From Euptelea pleiosperma (Eukaryota; Streptophyta; Magnoliopsida; Ranunculales; Eupteleaceae), in assembly GCA_035048495.1 (NCBI GenBank), contig CM068541.1:17243929-17307928 (forward strand): a DNA stretch of 64,000 nucleotides, in the 5' to 3' direction. Under the pieces are notes generated by a model. It saw nothing but the letters and a program-made list of their open reading frames with translations, was not told the origin of the DNA and did no database searches. Both the position numbers and the translations under genes were made by a program. Below, one piece after another: positions 1-12,130 of this stretch. Numbering within the stretch: position 1 is the stretch's first letter; each line of letters starts with the position of its first letter.

Positions 1-250
1 TGCCCCAGTCCTTTATACCGTTTGCCGAAGGCACCCAATTTTTGTCGGAGAGTGCCGTGGGCATGGGCCATTTACTATTCTATATAACAAAACACATTGG
101 TTGTCTCCCTACTTATACCTCCTCTTATAAGCATCAACAAAGAAGGGTCGAGATCTAATCCTCCCCCAAATGGGTACTGGATCTCTGCCACTCATCTGAT
201 TTTGGCAAATTCTTTGTCAAGGAGTGCCGATGGCTCGGGGCACCCACTAG
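1..250. mobile_element. Possible CACTA-type transposon end fragment
   Basis: This stretch holds several short direct and inverted variants of a GTGCCGnnGGC / TTTGCCGAAGGC motif, near positions 22-33, 47-63, 200-212 and 222-245. Clusters of such motifs are typical of the subterminal repeats of plant CACTA (En/Spm) transposons. No CACTA terminus, transposase or target duplication is visible, and the fragment runs off the left edge. It could also be an unrelated G+C-rich repeat. Confidence 0.3.
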
Positions 251-454
251 TATATATATATACTACAACTTTAATCATTTAAAAAATATAGTACTACAAT
301 ATAATGTACCTATCTTATAATAAATACATTATATAAGATAAACTATAGGTTAAAGTTGATGTACACATACACTTAAGTATTAAGTATACTTATCAATTAA
401 TTAAGTAATATGCATTAGTATAATTATAACCCTATTACCTAAAGGGAGAAACTT

Positions 455-489
<35 letters not shown>

Positions 490-2160
490 TTTTATTTTTT
501 CATATTTTATCCTCTTTCCTTTCCCTCCCCTTTTCTCATTAATTAAAACTTTGAAAGACAAATTGGGTCCAAGATCCATGTCCGTACGTCCATCACCAAA
601 ACCAATTATATATTTTATTGTTTTTCAATTTACAAAACCATTTTTCCAAAACCAATCCAAACCTATTAGGATTTAAATTCATCAACCTATCAGCAGTCCA
701 TTAACCCTCCTATATATCTTTTACTATTTTTTCTTTTATTATAAAACTACCTAACAAGACTCCTTACCATGGAAAACACTTTTTCCTCAAGCCATGTGTG
801 ATCTCTATAGATCGACCACCACATCATCGGGTGCCAACGTGTTTGAGGTCAAAGCACCTCATTATTCTTGCTGTTGAACCGTCCAACCCTTATCCCATTT
901 TTCACTCACCGTTCCAAGTTCCAGTCAAACACGAACTCCTCCTCCTAAGATTGAAATACTGATTCAAGCATCTCGATCTCCTCCAGCCGCATTATATTAT
1001 ATGTGAACGTCTCTCATGCTCTTGCTGCATCTTCATTCACACGGTCAATTGAAGGAGCCGCCATCCCACATCGTTGCTGGTTGTGCTCCCTCATCACTAG
1101 GTCCACCTCCAAAAAAGCTGTAGACGTTCTTGAGAGGAACCACCATTCGATTAACATCCACGACCAGGTACGTACGTCCAAAAACCTTTAATCTATCATT
1201 ATTATTATTATTTTTTTAGTTGACTCACCTTTCCAACCTGCGATCCATCCGGCCTCCACCTCTCTCCTTAGACTAGCCTATACATGTGCGGTATCGGGAT
1301 CAACCACTAATTCACTACCAGCTATTCTTTGTAGATAAAAAAAAAGCCCACTTCATCCACCATCAGCGAGTTGAAAATCAACCCTCAAGACGGTTGGACC
1401 AGCTAGCATCAAGATGTCTTTTCTTTCCTTGCTGCCACCCCTACCACTCGATTGTTTGAGGAGCTGCTGCCATCTCGTACATTGATTAGATTAGCACATC
1501 TACATTCAACCGTCAACCACCTCCAAATGACTCTTCTTCTCTTTCATTGTTGGACATACCATAGGCTCTCTTCTTGGGTCAGCGTGGATACACTGCCCCA
1601 CTATGACGAGGCACATCTCTCCCCCATGATCGTCAGTGGACTTACACATCAGATGTTGGCTATTGGTTTCCAGTAAGATGTTGAATGTATTCTGAGTTAT
1701 TTACCTAATAGTGCATTTTAGTTCTAGCAATAGTGCTTGCATGAGTCAATGATCTTTCAAGGAAGTATTCTAACCATATTAAGTCAATTGAAACCAACTC
1801 TATAAAACCCTATTACTTGGTTTTCCATTCCTTTCATTCTATTTTTACCGTTCGATTCATGGGGTGCATGATTCGTGAATTAGGCTCGGTAGTTAGACGG
1901 TTTAGGTTAATAACCCCATCATGTTATATCGGTTGAGTCTAAAATACGGGCTTATGTTGCAATGACTATTATAGTTGAACAAAAACATTTTCCATTATCG
2001 AGGATGCTTTGAAAATAATAAAATAATAGACACTAAAATTTTAATCATTGAAGGTCCAATAACAGGTTGAATCTACGTGAATAAGAGAGCCGACTTGAAG
2101 AATTACAGTTAATCAAATAGCGAGCTAAGGTAGGATTCTGTTCCCGATCTCTTACTTCTA
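251..2160. other. Non-coding stretch, no gene recognised
   Basis: A+T-rich DNA with no reading frame that resembles a known protein. The short ORFs (for example 1003-1191 and 1452-1676) have no recognisable domain and no splice context. An (AT)n microsatellite lies at 458-485. Part of this stretch may be the left portion of repeat family D, which begins with confidence only near 2161. Confidence 0.5.
458..485. repeat. (AT)n microsatellite
   Basis: About 14 uninterrupted AT dinucleotides, followed by a T-rich tract. Confidence 0.9.
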
Positions 2161-2770
2161 TGGTTGTCTTTTAAAATTATTATATTATTAATTGCATGTG
2201 TTTAAAATAGAAAATCTTATTTTAGTTTATAATGAAAAGCATGTATATCGATTTTTATGCATTCCCGTTGATTTATTTGCATATATTGAGACATGGTTAT
2301 TTTGGATATTATCTCGAATTATTGATTATTATTTTCATTAGAGATACATTAAGACTCACGGTATTGATTTCGTTATTAATTATTCGGTTGGGTTCGATTT
2401 GATCGGTTGAGATCTTGACCCCTTAGATGCTCTCTCGAATTCCGAGAGTAAGCCTAAAGAGCAACGGGGACATTCTGCTCCCAATGGTGAAAGATCTAAA
2501 ACATCCCTGGATCCTTGTAGTAGAATTAACGGCATGGCCCGCCCATAAGAAAGCCACTTGTGTTTAGCAACTCCTTGCATTCTCAATTATATTTTGACTC
2601 ATTGGAGTTTTGAGACTTATCCGATGAGTCTGATTATTTGATTACTGATATTATTGATGCACACTTTGATCATTGTATGGTTTTTATCATGTTTAACCGC
2701 TCATCCCCATAGAAGTATGGGTGGTGGAGCAAACCGACTGAGTTGTTAATAACTCATGCCGATATTCTAA

Positions 2771-4610
2771 TGAAATAAGGTTTTTTCGGTCGTTGGACGA
2801 AAACCCTTTGCTCAACACATTTTTAATGATCCAGTTCACTTAAAAATCTGCAAAAATGCAAACTTGTACAGTGGCATGTCGGATGTCGAATCCACAATCG
2901 GGGTTAGAGAAGTAACATTAAAGAAAGCAAGCAAAGAAATGGTAGAGAGATGAGAATGGTGGAAAATGATTTCTAAAATATTTTTTTATAGGAGGGGAAT
3001 TACCTACAACATTAATAAAAGAAAATAAATATGTAATAACAGAAAATAAAATGCCAAAGTAAACTTCATTTATTAAAAAAACTGTAACTTACAATGCTTG
3101 AATTAAAAATGCTTAAATAAATAAAGCAAATAAAAACTTAACTAGAAAGCAATAAAAGAAGAGATTAGAAAGAGAAAGAGATAGAGAAGGAGAAGACGAG
3201 AGCAAACCATTGTTCTTGGATCTGTATTGAGAAGAAGATGATGGAGTTGTTCAATGGAGAAGGGAAGGCAGAGACGCCGATTTTTTTATTTTTATTTTAC
3301 CTTTTTTTTTTTTCTTTTGTGCCAGGGGAGAAAGTAAGAAAGATATGGGAAGTTAGAGAGGGGAACCTAAGGGGAATGAGCCATGAGTGGTCTTTTATAG
3401 GGAGAGAGTGCCATTTGTGGGTTAATGCCCATCCATCTTTTTTAGAAATATTTTTATTCGAAAAACTATCTTTATAATTTTAGAGACAAAATTTTTGGAA
3501 AGTTTCTTTAGAGACAAAATTTCTTTTTTGTAAGAAATTTTATTTTTCTTCAAAGTTTTGGACTTTTCTTGTAAAAGAAATATTTTCAACATGTTTCAAG
3601 CTTGTGAGTTTCCAAAATCACATGTCAACTCTCTTATGTAAAAGTAAACATTCTTTTAAAAATCAAAACTAATTATATCTTTTCAAAATCTTTTTAAATC
3701 CGAAAGAAAATCTTTATGTTTTGAAAAATCAACATTTCTAATGCATTTATGATCTAGACCATCTATTTTTGTGGGCCCTTGATGGATACACCACCCATGT
3801 ATGCTAAAATCACATTCTCTCGAACAACCATTTATCTTGTAGATCGTGTGGCGATCGCATGATGAATGGGTGAAATGATGGAAATTTAGTGGTTGATCGG
3901 ATAGATGAGCGAGTGGATGATCGGATGGTGAAGATATTGGTGAGAGATGGGTGGTGATGATTGGCCAAGGATTCTAGATGGAGGGAATGGAGAGTAATGA
4001 TTGGCCAAAGTATGGGATAATACTGGACGTAGGATAGAATGATGCTGAGAGGAGAGAGAAAATAAGATAATTATGAGAAAAATGCAAGCAGAGGGTCTTA
4101 AACCCTGGTCTTTGACTTGGTCTTCTGCAAGCTTTTCCTACTAAGTAAGCCTTTGCCTTGTGTTAGTTGAATAAGCTTTAATCTCCTTAGTCTCTTCTCG
4201 GGGCGCTTGACTCTCCTTCTCTCTTGATATTCTCTCAGGCTTTTCTGACTCTCTGGCTCTCCCAACATTTGGCATGTATCTTCTTATCCTTAGTATGTTG
4301 GCTCTTGAGCTTTGGTCATAGACCCTGGCAGTCAGTTGTGGGCCCGCATTCCATCAAAATCATCTGATTGGTGTCTCTACGATAGAAAAAGCACTTAATT
4401 AATGAGACTTAATCAAAATAACTTTACATCTTGACTTCCCAAAATGTGTTTAATTCATGCGAATAATCGATTTTCGTCTAAAGAATGTGTTCTACGCAAT
4501 GGAAGAAACTCTTACGTTGAAAAGTTGATGAAAAGATAAGTTTTAAGTAGAAGAATGTGATACTGCAAAAAGGATAGTTGTTTAAAATAAGCACTTTTAA
4601 GCAAATATCA
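2771..4610 (-). mobile_element. Solo LTR, family B, minus orientation
   Basis: On the minus strand it runs from TGATATTTGCTTAAAAG (at 4610) to a TTTCA-3' end (at 2771), about 1.84 kb. It matches the plus-strand copy at 48317-50175 along its length, including the G+C-rich leader and the region of the spurious ORF 3238-3477. A TATA box (TATAAAAG on the minus strand) lies at 3392-3399. Flanking pentamers are TCTAA and GCTAC, identical at three of five positions, so a decayed target duplication is possible but not proven. No internal region is attached, which is the usual product of LTR-LTR recombination. Confidence 0.75.
3392..3399 (-). promoter_or_regulatory. TATA box of family-B LTR (minus copy)
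   Basis: TATAAAAG on the minus strand, at the same place in the LTR as the TATAAAAG at 49550-49557 in the plus-strand copy. Confidence 0.5.
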
Positions 4611-5229
4611 GCTACCATTTTTACAAAAATACTGAATGGACCAACGGCTCAGTGACAAGAGCCAGAGGATTCTAGCACTTTTATTGCTTTCTTAAAAACT
4701 ATGTTTTAGTTTTGCTTCTAGCTACGTGAATTCCTAGTTATCTCAGTAGGTTGTTATTTGACATTTGAAATGTAATTGAAAATAAGTTTTAGATTTACGT
4801 TTATGAAATTATCATTGATTGATTTATTTTGTTTGTGTATTGATTTAGACACATGCTCACTATTTCATTCACATTATTTTAATCCGCACCTCGTGCCTTA
4901 GCTTCGGATTCCAGGTTCAATCCATACTTTTCTGGGTCGGGTCATGGGTCTCGGGTTCGTGTCACGACATAACCAGTGTGATCTCTTGGAAAGTGTCAGG
5001 GTGGGGCTGGGGTAGGTATTCATGGTGCAACAAGCAAATGACCAGCATACATATTTTATGCAATTAGCCAGAAGTCTCTATAAACAAGCTTGGTGCTCAA
5101 AATTTCCTATGTAAATATAGGGTCTTGGGTAGGGTAAATTCAGACCACTCACCATTGTTTGGTTGCAGTGCTCTGATTACTAAGCCATTGAATATTCCAT
5201 TTAGGTTTTATAAAGCTTAGTTACAACAT

Positions 5230-7815
5230 GAAAGCTTTCTTCGAATTGTCAAAGAAATCTGGGATGAAGAGATCAGTGGTGCTCCCATATACACTGTCAT
5301 CCAAAAACTCAAGAGACTTAAACTCAAGAGACTTGAAGGAAGATCGAAAATTTGGAATAAGGAGGAATTTGGTAGCATTAATCTGAACATTAAGAAGGTT
5401 GAAACTAAGTTAGAAATATGTCAGATACAACTTGACGATGATCTCTCAAATGAACAGGTAGCTTCTGAAGTTACCAGGAAAGAAGCTAACCTGAGCAAAG
5501 TCATACTTTAGCAAGACATATTATGGATATAGAAATGTAAGGTCAAATGGCTCCAAGTTGGAGAAAGAAGTACTTCTTATTTTCATTGTTTAGCCAAAAT
5601 CAAAACAGACGAAGCCATGATTCAAGAAATGCAAACTAAAGAAGGAGACATGCTGACCAATCAAGAAGAGATCAAAAGCTACATTATTGAATCATTTAAA
5701 GCTAAATTTCAAGCTAGGGATGTTTGTGTTGATTAGGAGCTGATTAGCCTTATTCCAAAATATATCAATGACTATGATAATGCAATGTTGAATGCCACTC
5801 CAAATGCTCAAGAAATTAGAGATTCAATTTTCATCTTGAACCCAGATAGTGCTCCATGCCCAGATGACTTCGAAGGATGCTTCTACTACTCTTGTTGGGA
5901 TATTGGGCGAAGGGGTGTCAGTAGAGTAGTCGAATATTTGTTTGTCGATGCAAGAATTTTGAAAAGGTAAGAATTCAGATTTCTTTGTCCTTATCCTTAA
6001 GGAATACAATGCTAGCAAGATAAATCAGTTCATGCCCATATGTTTGATTAACTTCCTAGTCAAAATCATAACAAAACTTATGACAACTAGATTGAGAGGT
6101 AATGCTAAAAAAATTGTCTCCAAAGAGCAAAGTGGATTTATTCAAGGCAGGAATATCCATAGCAGTATTGGCCTAGCTTTTGAAATGATCAATGAGATGA
6201 AAGTAAAAAAAGAGGTGGAAGTGTAAGGGTGAAGATAGATATATCTCACGTTTATGACATTCTAAGTTGGGATTTTTTATACCAAGTAGTGGCCAAGTTT
6301 GGCTTCCCTGCAGCTTAGTGCAATTGGGTAAACTGCCTCATAAATGGTGCCCAAGTCTCAATACTAATCAATGGAGGTCCTTGTGGTTTCTTTCAAATTG
6401 GGAGAGGTATCAGACAAGGGGATCCTATATCTCCTCTTCTATTTGCATTTGTTGAAGATGCACTTAGTAGAGGTCTTAACTATCTTAGGGACTATGGTTT
6501 GGTTACTCCTTTGGTCTCAATGAAAATAAGTTATGATCCATCTCATCTTTTGCTCGCAGATGATATCTTCATTTTTTCTAATGGGTATATATTAGAGGCC
6601 TGAAAGAATAGCACATCTTTTGGATAGCTATCATTTAGTTGCTGGTCAGCTTGTCAACAAAGTTAAAAGCAAATTCTTTTTTGGTACATTGGAGTGGCAT
6701 GAAAGCATAAAATTGAAAGCATCTTTTGGATGCAATTTGGGTTACTTCTAGAAAAGTATTTGGGTGTTCCTCTTATCCAAGGAATGATAACTAAGAGAAT
6801 TATTAGTCCCTTGGTGGATACGAAAAAAAAGAGCTTCAGGATGGGCAGACAAGTTGTTGTCCTTCCAAGGAAGGATAGTTCTTTCCAAATCTATCCTAAA
6901 TAGCATCCCTATTTATAACATGTCCGTCCAGCTTCAACCATTGAAGAATGTGAACAGGTGATCAAGAACTTTATTTGGATAGGAAATCCTTCTAATAGAA
7001 AAATAGTGACTGTAAAATGGGAAAGGTGTTGCAAACCAATTAATAAATGAGGTCTAGGGCTTAGGAAACTCAAGGATACCAATTTGGCAATGCTGATGAT
7101 GTTGGCATGTCACTCTCTTACCGAGAAAGTTGATCTTGCTGCATTTTTTAGAAACAAGTTTCTAATGAAATCAGGTGATCTCATCACTTCAAATATTCCT
7201 CTATCTAAATAGGGATAAAATAGGTCTTGGAGGTCATGTCTCTGCATTTAACTAGATCATAGGGAATGGTACTTAGATTGACATATGGAGAGATAGATGA
7301 ATTGGGGACTCCTCCGTCAAAGATCTAATTCAAGTGAGTCTTTGGTCTTGAGAAAATGCTCTTCTAAGCTCTCTGAGATAATTGAAGATGGAGATTGGCA
7401 AATTCCTCATGATGTTAATTAGGCTTTTCATTGGATCGCATTAACAATAACTCTCTTCCTAATCCTATATATAGTCTCGCAAGAGGACATAGGATATGGA
7501 AACTGGATATAAAAGGTTCATTCATAGTCGTGTCATCTTATAAAGCAATCAAGAACAAACATGAAAATGTTTGGTGGAGCAAATGGGTATGGAGACCATG
7601 TATTCAACCTAGGATATCGGCTACGATGTGGAAAATCTGCCATGTAGTTGAAGCCATTGATGCGGTTATAAAGAAAAAAAGGTATTCATTTAGCCTCGAG
7701 ATGCTATTTGTGTGATAATGAGGAGAAAAATCTAGCTCATCTTTTTGGGAATGTCCGATTGTGAAATTTTTTTGGAGAGGGATTGCTGATTGGACAGAAG
7801 GGGTTTTAGAATATA
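5230..7815 (+). pseudogene. Decayed LINE (non-LTR retrotransposon) reverse transcriptase
   Basis: Plus-strand frames, interrupted by many stops and shifts, carry the ordered landmarks of plant L1-type LINE ORF2. A pre-RT stretch lies at about 5280-5520. An SAPCPDDFEG-like block follows at about 5844-5880 (normally PGPDG). RT core blocks FLVKIITKLM and SGFIQGRNIH lie at about 6050-6170. A GIRQGDPISPLLF-like block is at about 6405-6450 and the catalytic LADDIFIF block at about 6550-6580. A zf-RVT-like end with HLFWECP is at about 7590-7790. The endonuclease half upstream was not seen, so the copy is 5'-truncated. No poly(A) tail or target duplication was found. It is clearly inactive. Confidence 0.85.
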
Positions 7816-8438
7816 GGGCCAAAAAACTATCTCTATAACCAATGCTGATGTTTTAGGGCGGCCATCGCTACAAAATAAAAGGTCACTAAATGGCCGTCGA
7901 CATCAAACAAAATTTACCTACACTAAAAGTCTTGACTTAACAATCTCTCTCTTTGGCTATATCGTGACAAAACCAACAACATATAAAGGAATTGATAAAA
8001 AGTAAGAATATTTATTCCCAACCCTTTACATGATTCACTTACACTCTCTAACAGATAGAGAAGACAAACAAGCACTTGTTACTTTTTTATAGTAGTAAAT
8101 CTATCTCTAAAACTGTTATCTGCACCATAAAAAACAATACATAACCTAAAGTATTGTCCATTAATAAAATAGACCATTGAAATACCAGTGTAGTAAGTGT
8201 AAATCAATGCAATGTCTAAGACAATATATCAATAGGTCAATGAAAACAAATTTCCCCCTATGTTGGAAAACTCCTAAATGCCTATGAAACATTTACAATC
8301 TCCCCAATTCCACTCCCACTCCCCTAATATCATTTTTAACAATATGGTTCTTATAGGCAGGTAATCTCTCATCTTCTCCCCCTATACCTTTTCATCCAGT
8401 GGCAAAACTAAGATTTTGTTCGGGGGGAGGGGGGGGCG
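7816..8438. other. Non-coding stretch, no gene recognised
   Basis: No coding signal. A short G+C-richer patch at about 7855-7910 contains GGCCATCGCTAC and its diverged inverse GGCCGTCGAC, which could be subterminal repeats of a CACTA-like element but is too short to call. The right end (8421-8438) is the G-run into which the family-A LTR inserted. Confidence 0.4.
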
Positions 8439-11294
8439 TGATATTCGCTTAAAAGTGCTTATTTTAAGCAATTATCTTCTTAGCGTTGTCACATTCTCCT
8501 ACGTAAAATTTCTCCTTTTTGTTGATTTTTCCACGTAAGAGTTTCTTCCATTGTGTAGAACATACTTGTTAGATAAAAATTAACTATTCGCATGAATTAA
8601 ACACGTTTTTGGAAGTCTAGACATAAATTCATTATGATTAACTCTTATTACGCGTTTTTCATTATTGCAAGAAACCTGATCGTACGATTCTCGAGACTCA
8701 CGGGCCCACGATCAACCACAAAAGCCCAATATCAAAGCTTAAAGAACTAACATGCTATGACAAGAAGATATGAGCCAAGTATAAGCCAAACCAGAGGATC
8801 ACAACGCCGAACTAAGAATCGAGAGAGCAACAGAGTCAAGTTCCAACAAGAGAGACCAAAGTATTAGGAGCCACAACCAAAGACACAAGCTATCACTCAT
8901 GATCAACAATCAAAGCCCCATGACAAGCTCAAAAAGCTAATGAATCATGATCACCAAAATGATACTCATTGAAGGGCAACCTTACAAGGAATGGTGGGTG
9001 TGAATAACAAGGTTCAAGAATGAAGACTAGGAGAGTGCACAGAGACATTAGGGTTTGGAACCCTAACTCATACATGGTCGCCCCACAACGATTATCTCTC
9101 TAACAGTCCCCATGGGTCCCACATTTCTAACTTTAACCCATAGCATTAAGGAAATGAGAAGTAAAACATTTTGGGCTCTCTCACAAGGAAATATTTTGGA
9201 GCACCGCATGGCATGGAGAAGCTCTTAATGTACAGGGACCATGTCGAATTGGAACAACACAAAACTTCTACACACGGTAGAGATTTACCCATGTTGAAGT
9301 TGGGTGCAGATAAGAGGTGAGCCCATGAGTTCATCTAAGAAGCCACGGCACAATGGCAATGCTGATAATTGGATGATAGATACAAAACAAGCATGGCTAG
9401 ACTTCTAAGTGGTGGTCACATCCAAAGATGTGTGGATACTTGGAAGAATGAAGAGAGCTTACAAAAGAGAGTTGATGGCTACTATATCACGAGGAAGTGG
9501 CAGCAACTTGGCGCACTTAATGGCCACACACATTGAGGGAAAATGGAGGATATCCAACGGTTGGAATTTCTTAGAATATTCATGTTACACTTGGCACACA
9601 AGATCTTGTGGACCACAAGGAAGGAATGTGGTGGAAAGGACTTTGGGACCCACATGTTGAAGGGAACCACGATCTTAAGAGAATCCTCTTTCCCTTTTAG
9701 CATTAAACCCATCTCAACCATCCAATGGCATAAAAACAATCCATGGTCATCACTCACTCCCCACAATACCCTAATCTTAAAGGAAGAGATGAATATAAAG
9801 AGAGAACCCTAGGGGTATAGGTGGACCATCCCAGGTTCTCTCTCATGATATATTTCTCAGCCTAGGAACGAACCCTAAACAGCCATTCTCTCTTTTCTCA
9901 AAGCCGTCTCCCCCATTCCATTCATGTTTTCATCCTCTCCATCTCTCAACCTAGCCAGCCGTCCCACTCTTATCTCTTGCAAAACTGAACACCCCTCTCT
10001 CCAAACTCTCGGTCTGCGAGCACATCTCAACAGCCTTGGGCGCACCCTATTCACCTCCATTCCTTGCTGAAATGGTGGTTGATCACCACACCTGCACGTG
10101 TAGCATGAAACTCGAGTAGCTATTGCCTACAACTCCAGTCACTGTGCTCTCTTTTCGAATGTCTGCAAAATCGTGCATCAATGGCAACCCTCACTAGCAG
10201 CTCGTCCTCTGTCAAAGCTTGTCTTTTCCATCAACGGTTCTCTACTCCATGAACCAGATCTGCAACGCTAACCGCCCAGCACCACCACTACACATGCAAC
10301 TTCCGACAGGTGCCATTAGTGTCGGCAATAGAGTTCTTCCACCTATCCCTTACCGCCCCTCTCTTCTCCACGTTTTGGAAGAACTGAACCCCATCCATCT
10401 CTCATCTCCCCCATGTCTAACCTCTCTTCCTCTCATGTTTTCCACTACCTCTCTTAATTTCCCAAGCCGTCTTCACCATTCTCTTAGAAAAAAAAAGAGA
10501 AGAGAGAAAGAAGAAGAAGAGAAGCCTCACCTTGGCCGAACTACCACCACCAATATTGCCACCATCTGCTGGCCGTTCTCCATACTCCACCTTCATACCA
10601 GCGTCACCACCCTCCATTAACGCCAACGATCACATCAAGGTTTGCTCCCAACTACTCATCCTAAGGTAAGGTTCTCTCTCTAAATCTTTTCCCTCTATCT
10701 CTCTCTAAAAATCTCTAAGTTTTCCATATCTCTCCCTAATCCTCACTATTTTCTCTCTTTAGGACTAAGTCTATCATTTTCTCTCTCTAAAAACCTTCCC
10801 ATATCTCTTTCTTTCTCTTTCTCTCTCTAGTTCCTTTAGTATTCTTTTTACCTCTCTTTCTTTTTTCTCTCTCTAGGTATTAGCATTTTCTCTCTCTAAA
10901 TCCTCCATTTCTCTCTCTAATTTCCATGCTTTGTAGTTAGGTTTTCTTGCTTGTTTAATGATTGCATGCACATTTGATAAATCAATAAAGTAATTTGATT
11001 ATTATGTTTCAGTGTTTTTTTTATTTCTTTTAGTACATCTTAATCTAGAAATTCTCACTAAAATCATGTTTTAAAAATCACTTAAATCACCACTCTCACC
11101 CCACCATCAAGTTTTGTAGAAATTTTTGTTAATTTGTTCTTTATTTGTGCTTACTAACCCCGAGTGCGGACGATATCCGACATACTTCCACTGTGCGAGA
11201 ATTGCTATTTTTGCAGGATAAAAGTCTCGGATCTATTACAAATGTGTTGATTCTAGGGTTTCCGAATCCAACGACCGGAAGAACCATAGTTTCA
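8439..11294 (+). mobile_element. Solo LTR, family A
   Basis: Starts TGATATTCGCTTAAAAG and ends ATAGTTTCA, about 2.86 kb. Its first ~330 and last ~650 bases match the two LTRs of the outer element (13833-16871 and 40253-43311); the middle is divergent and lacks the MITE found there. Flanking pentamers are GGGCG (8434-8438) and GGGGG (11295-11299), four of five identical, consistent with a 5-bp target duplication. A pyrimidine-rich tract of TCTCTCTCTA units spans 10660-10930, AATAAA is at 10984-10989 and a TTTGCAG acceptor-like site ends at 11216. ORFs inside (for example 10219-10620) are low-complexity and not considered genes. Confidence 0.8.
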
Positions 11295-11353
11295 GGGGGG
11301 AGCGGCAAGTGATTGTTAAAGTGAGGCAGATGTGAAATTTTTTTGATAATAGT

Positions 11354-11712
11354 GGTTTTTTATCCAAGCATCTAGGCACCACCTAAAAATGCCACATGGC
11401 ACTCTCAGAGATTGATGACAATATGGATGATTCGCTCATCTCTTGATGGACTTATAGACCAAAATTCAGCTTCATTGGTAATTTATAACCATTGGATCCA
11501 AGTACCTCAAAATAATGTTTGAATCCCATTGTTGAAAATTAACCCTAGAAAAAGACTAAAATATAACGGTTATAAACCACCAATTTTTATGATTTTTGGT
11601 CTGTAGGTCCACATGGAGATGGGCCAAAGATCCATGTGGTCATTGGTATCTAAACGTATGTCACATGGCATTTTTAGGTGGACCACTACCCAGACGCTTG
11701 GATAAAAAAACC
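11354..11712. mobile_element. MITE-like element with ~50-bp inverted repeats
   Basis: The left end GGTTTTTTATCCAAGC and the following ~35 bases (with CCTAAAAATGCCACATGGCA) recur as a reverse complement at the right end (about 11660-11712). The element is about 359 bp and has no coding capacity. No convincing target duplication was found, so the superfamily (Mutator or hAT) is open. The internal text, with an ATTGGATCC-like motif, is A+T-rich. Confidence 0.6.
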
Positions 11713-11887
11713 TCAGGATCAAAAATTTTCTCCACAGCAGCAAGCGGAGGTAGACCTCAAAGAACTTAAGAAGGAAGGTCGGAGGCGAGATTTGAGAGAT
11801 GGTCATTATTCTCCCTTTAGCTATAGGTTAAAAGGGTATTTTTGGAAGGGTCATGGTGTAATAAGGTCGTCATTCATCGCTATCATA
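11713..11887. other. Spacer between two MITE-like elements
   Basis: No recognisable gene. The ORF at 11678-11899 crosses the end of the first MITE and has no similarity I recognise. Confidence 0.5.
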
Positions 11888-12130
11888 TGGCCCCACTGAC
11901 AACATGGATTTTTAGCCCACCCTTTGGTAGAGACTCATAGAAAAAATCAAGCTTGTTTGATATATTTTAACCGTTGGATTTAGTACCCAATTTTTTTGTT
12001 GAATCCAATGGCTAGAATCACACCTTAAAAAGTATTAAAATCTAATGGCTAGAGATTACTTATCATGGTGAATTTTGGTGTGTATATACACCAAAGGGTG
12101 GGCTATACATCCAGGTGGTTAGTGGGCCCA
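11888..12130. mobile_element. Second MITE-like element with ~45-bp inverted repeats
   Basis: The left end TGGCCCCACTGACAA plus TAGCCCACCCTTTGGT is answered at the right end by ACCAAAGGGTGGGCTA and TAGTGGGCCCA in inverse orientation. It is about 243 bp and non-coding. Its ends differ from those of the neighbour at 11354-11712. No target duplication could be confirmed. Confidence 0.6.

Larger units (their letters stand above)
2161..4969 (+). repeat. Dispersed repeat family D, copy 1, split by a solo LTR
   Basis: Blocks at 2389-2590, 2690-2760 and 4880-4969 match blocks at 59905-60070, 60207-60290 and 61800-61929 in the same order and orientation. Shared phrases include GATGCTCTCTC, CCTAAAGAGCAA and GAGTATGGG-type runs. 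Both copies end in a CGTGACA/CACGACA-like end, which suggests an old LTR, but I could not define its 5' end or an internal domain. The copy is interrupted at 2771-4610 by a family-B LTR. The extent is approximate. Confidence 0.45.

Noticed and set aside
3238..3477. 79-codon ORF with a homologue at 49472-49693 on the opposite strand, which looks like a conserved protein
   Set aside because: Both copies are the same segment of family-B LTRs around the TATA box and leader. Similarity reflects shared repeat DNA, not coding selection.
10219..10620. 133-codon ORF in the family-A solo LTR
   Set aside because: It has no known domain, lies in pyrimidine-rich leader sequence and is not conserved in the other family-A LTRs.
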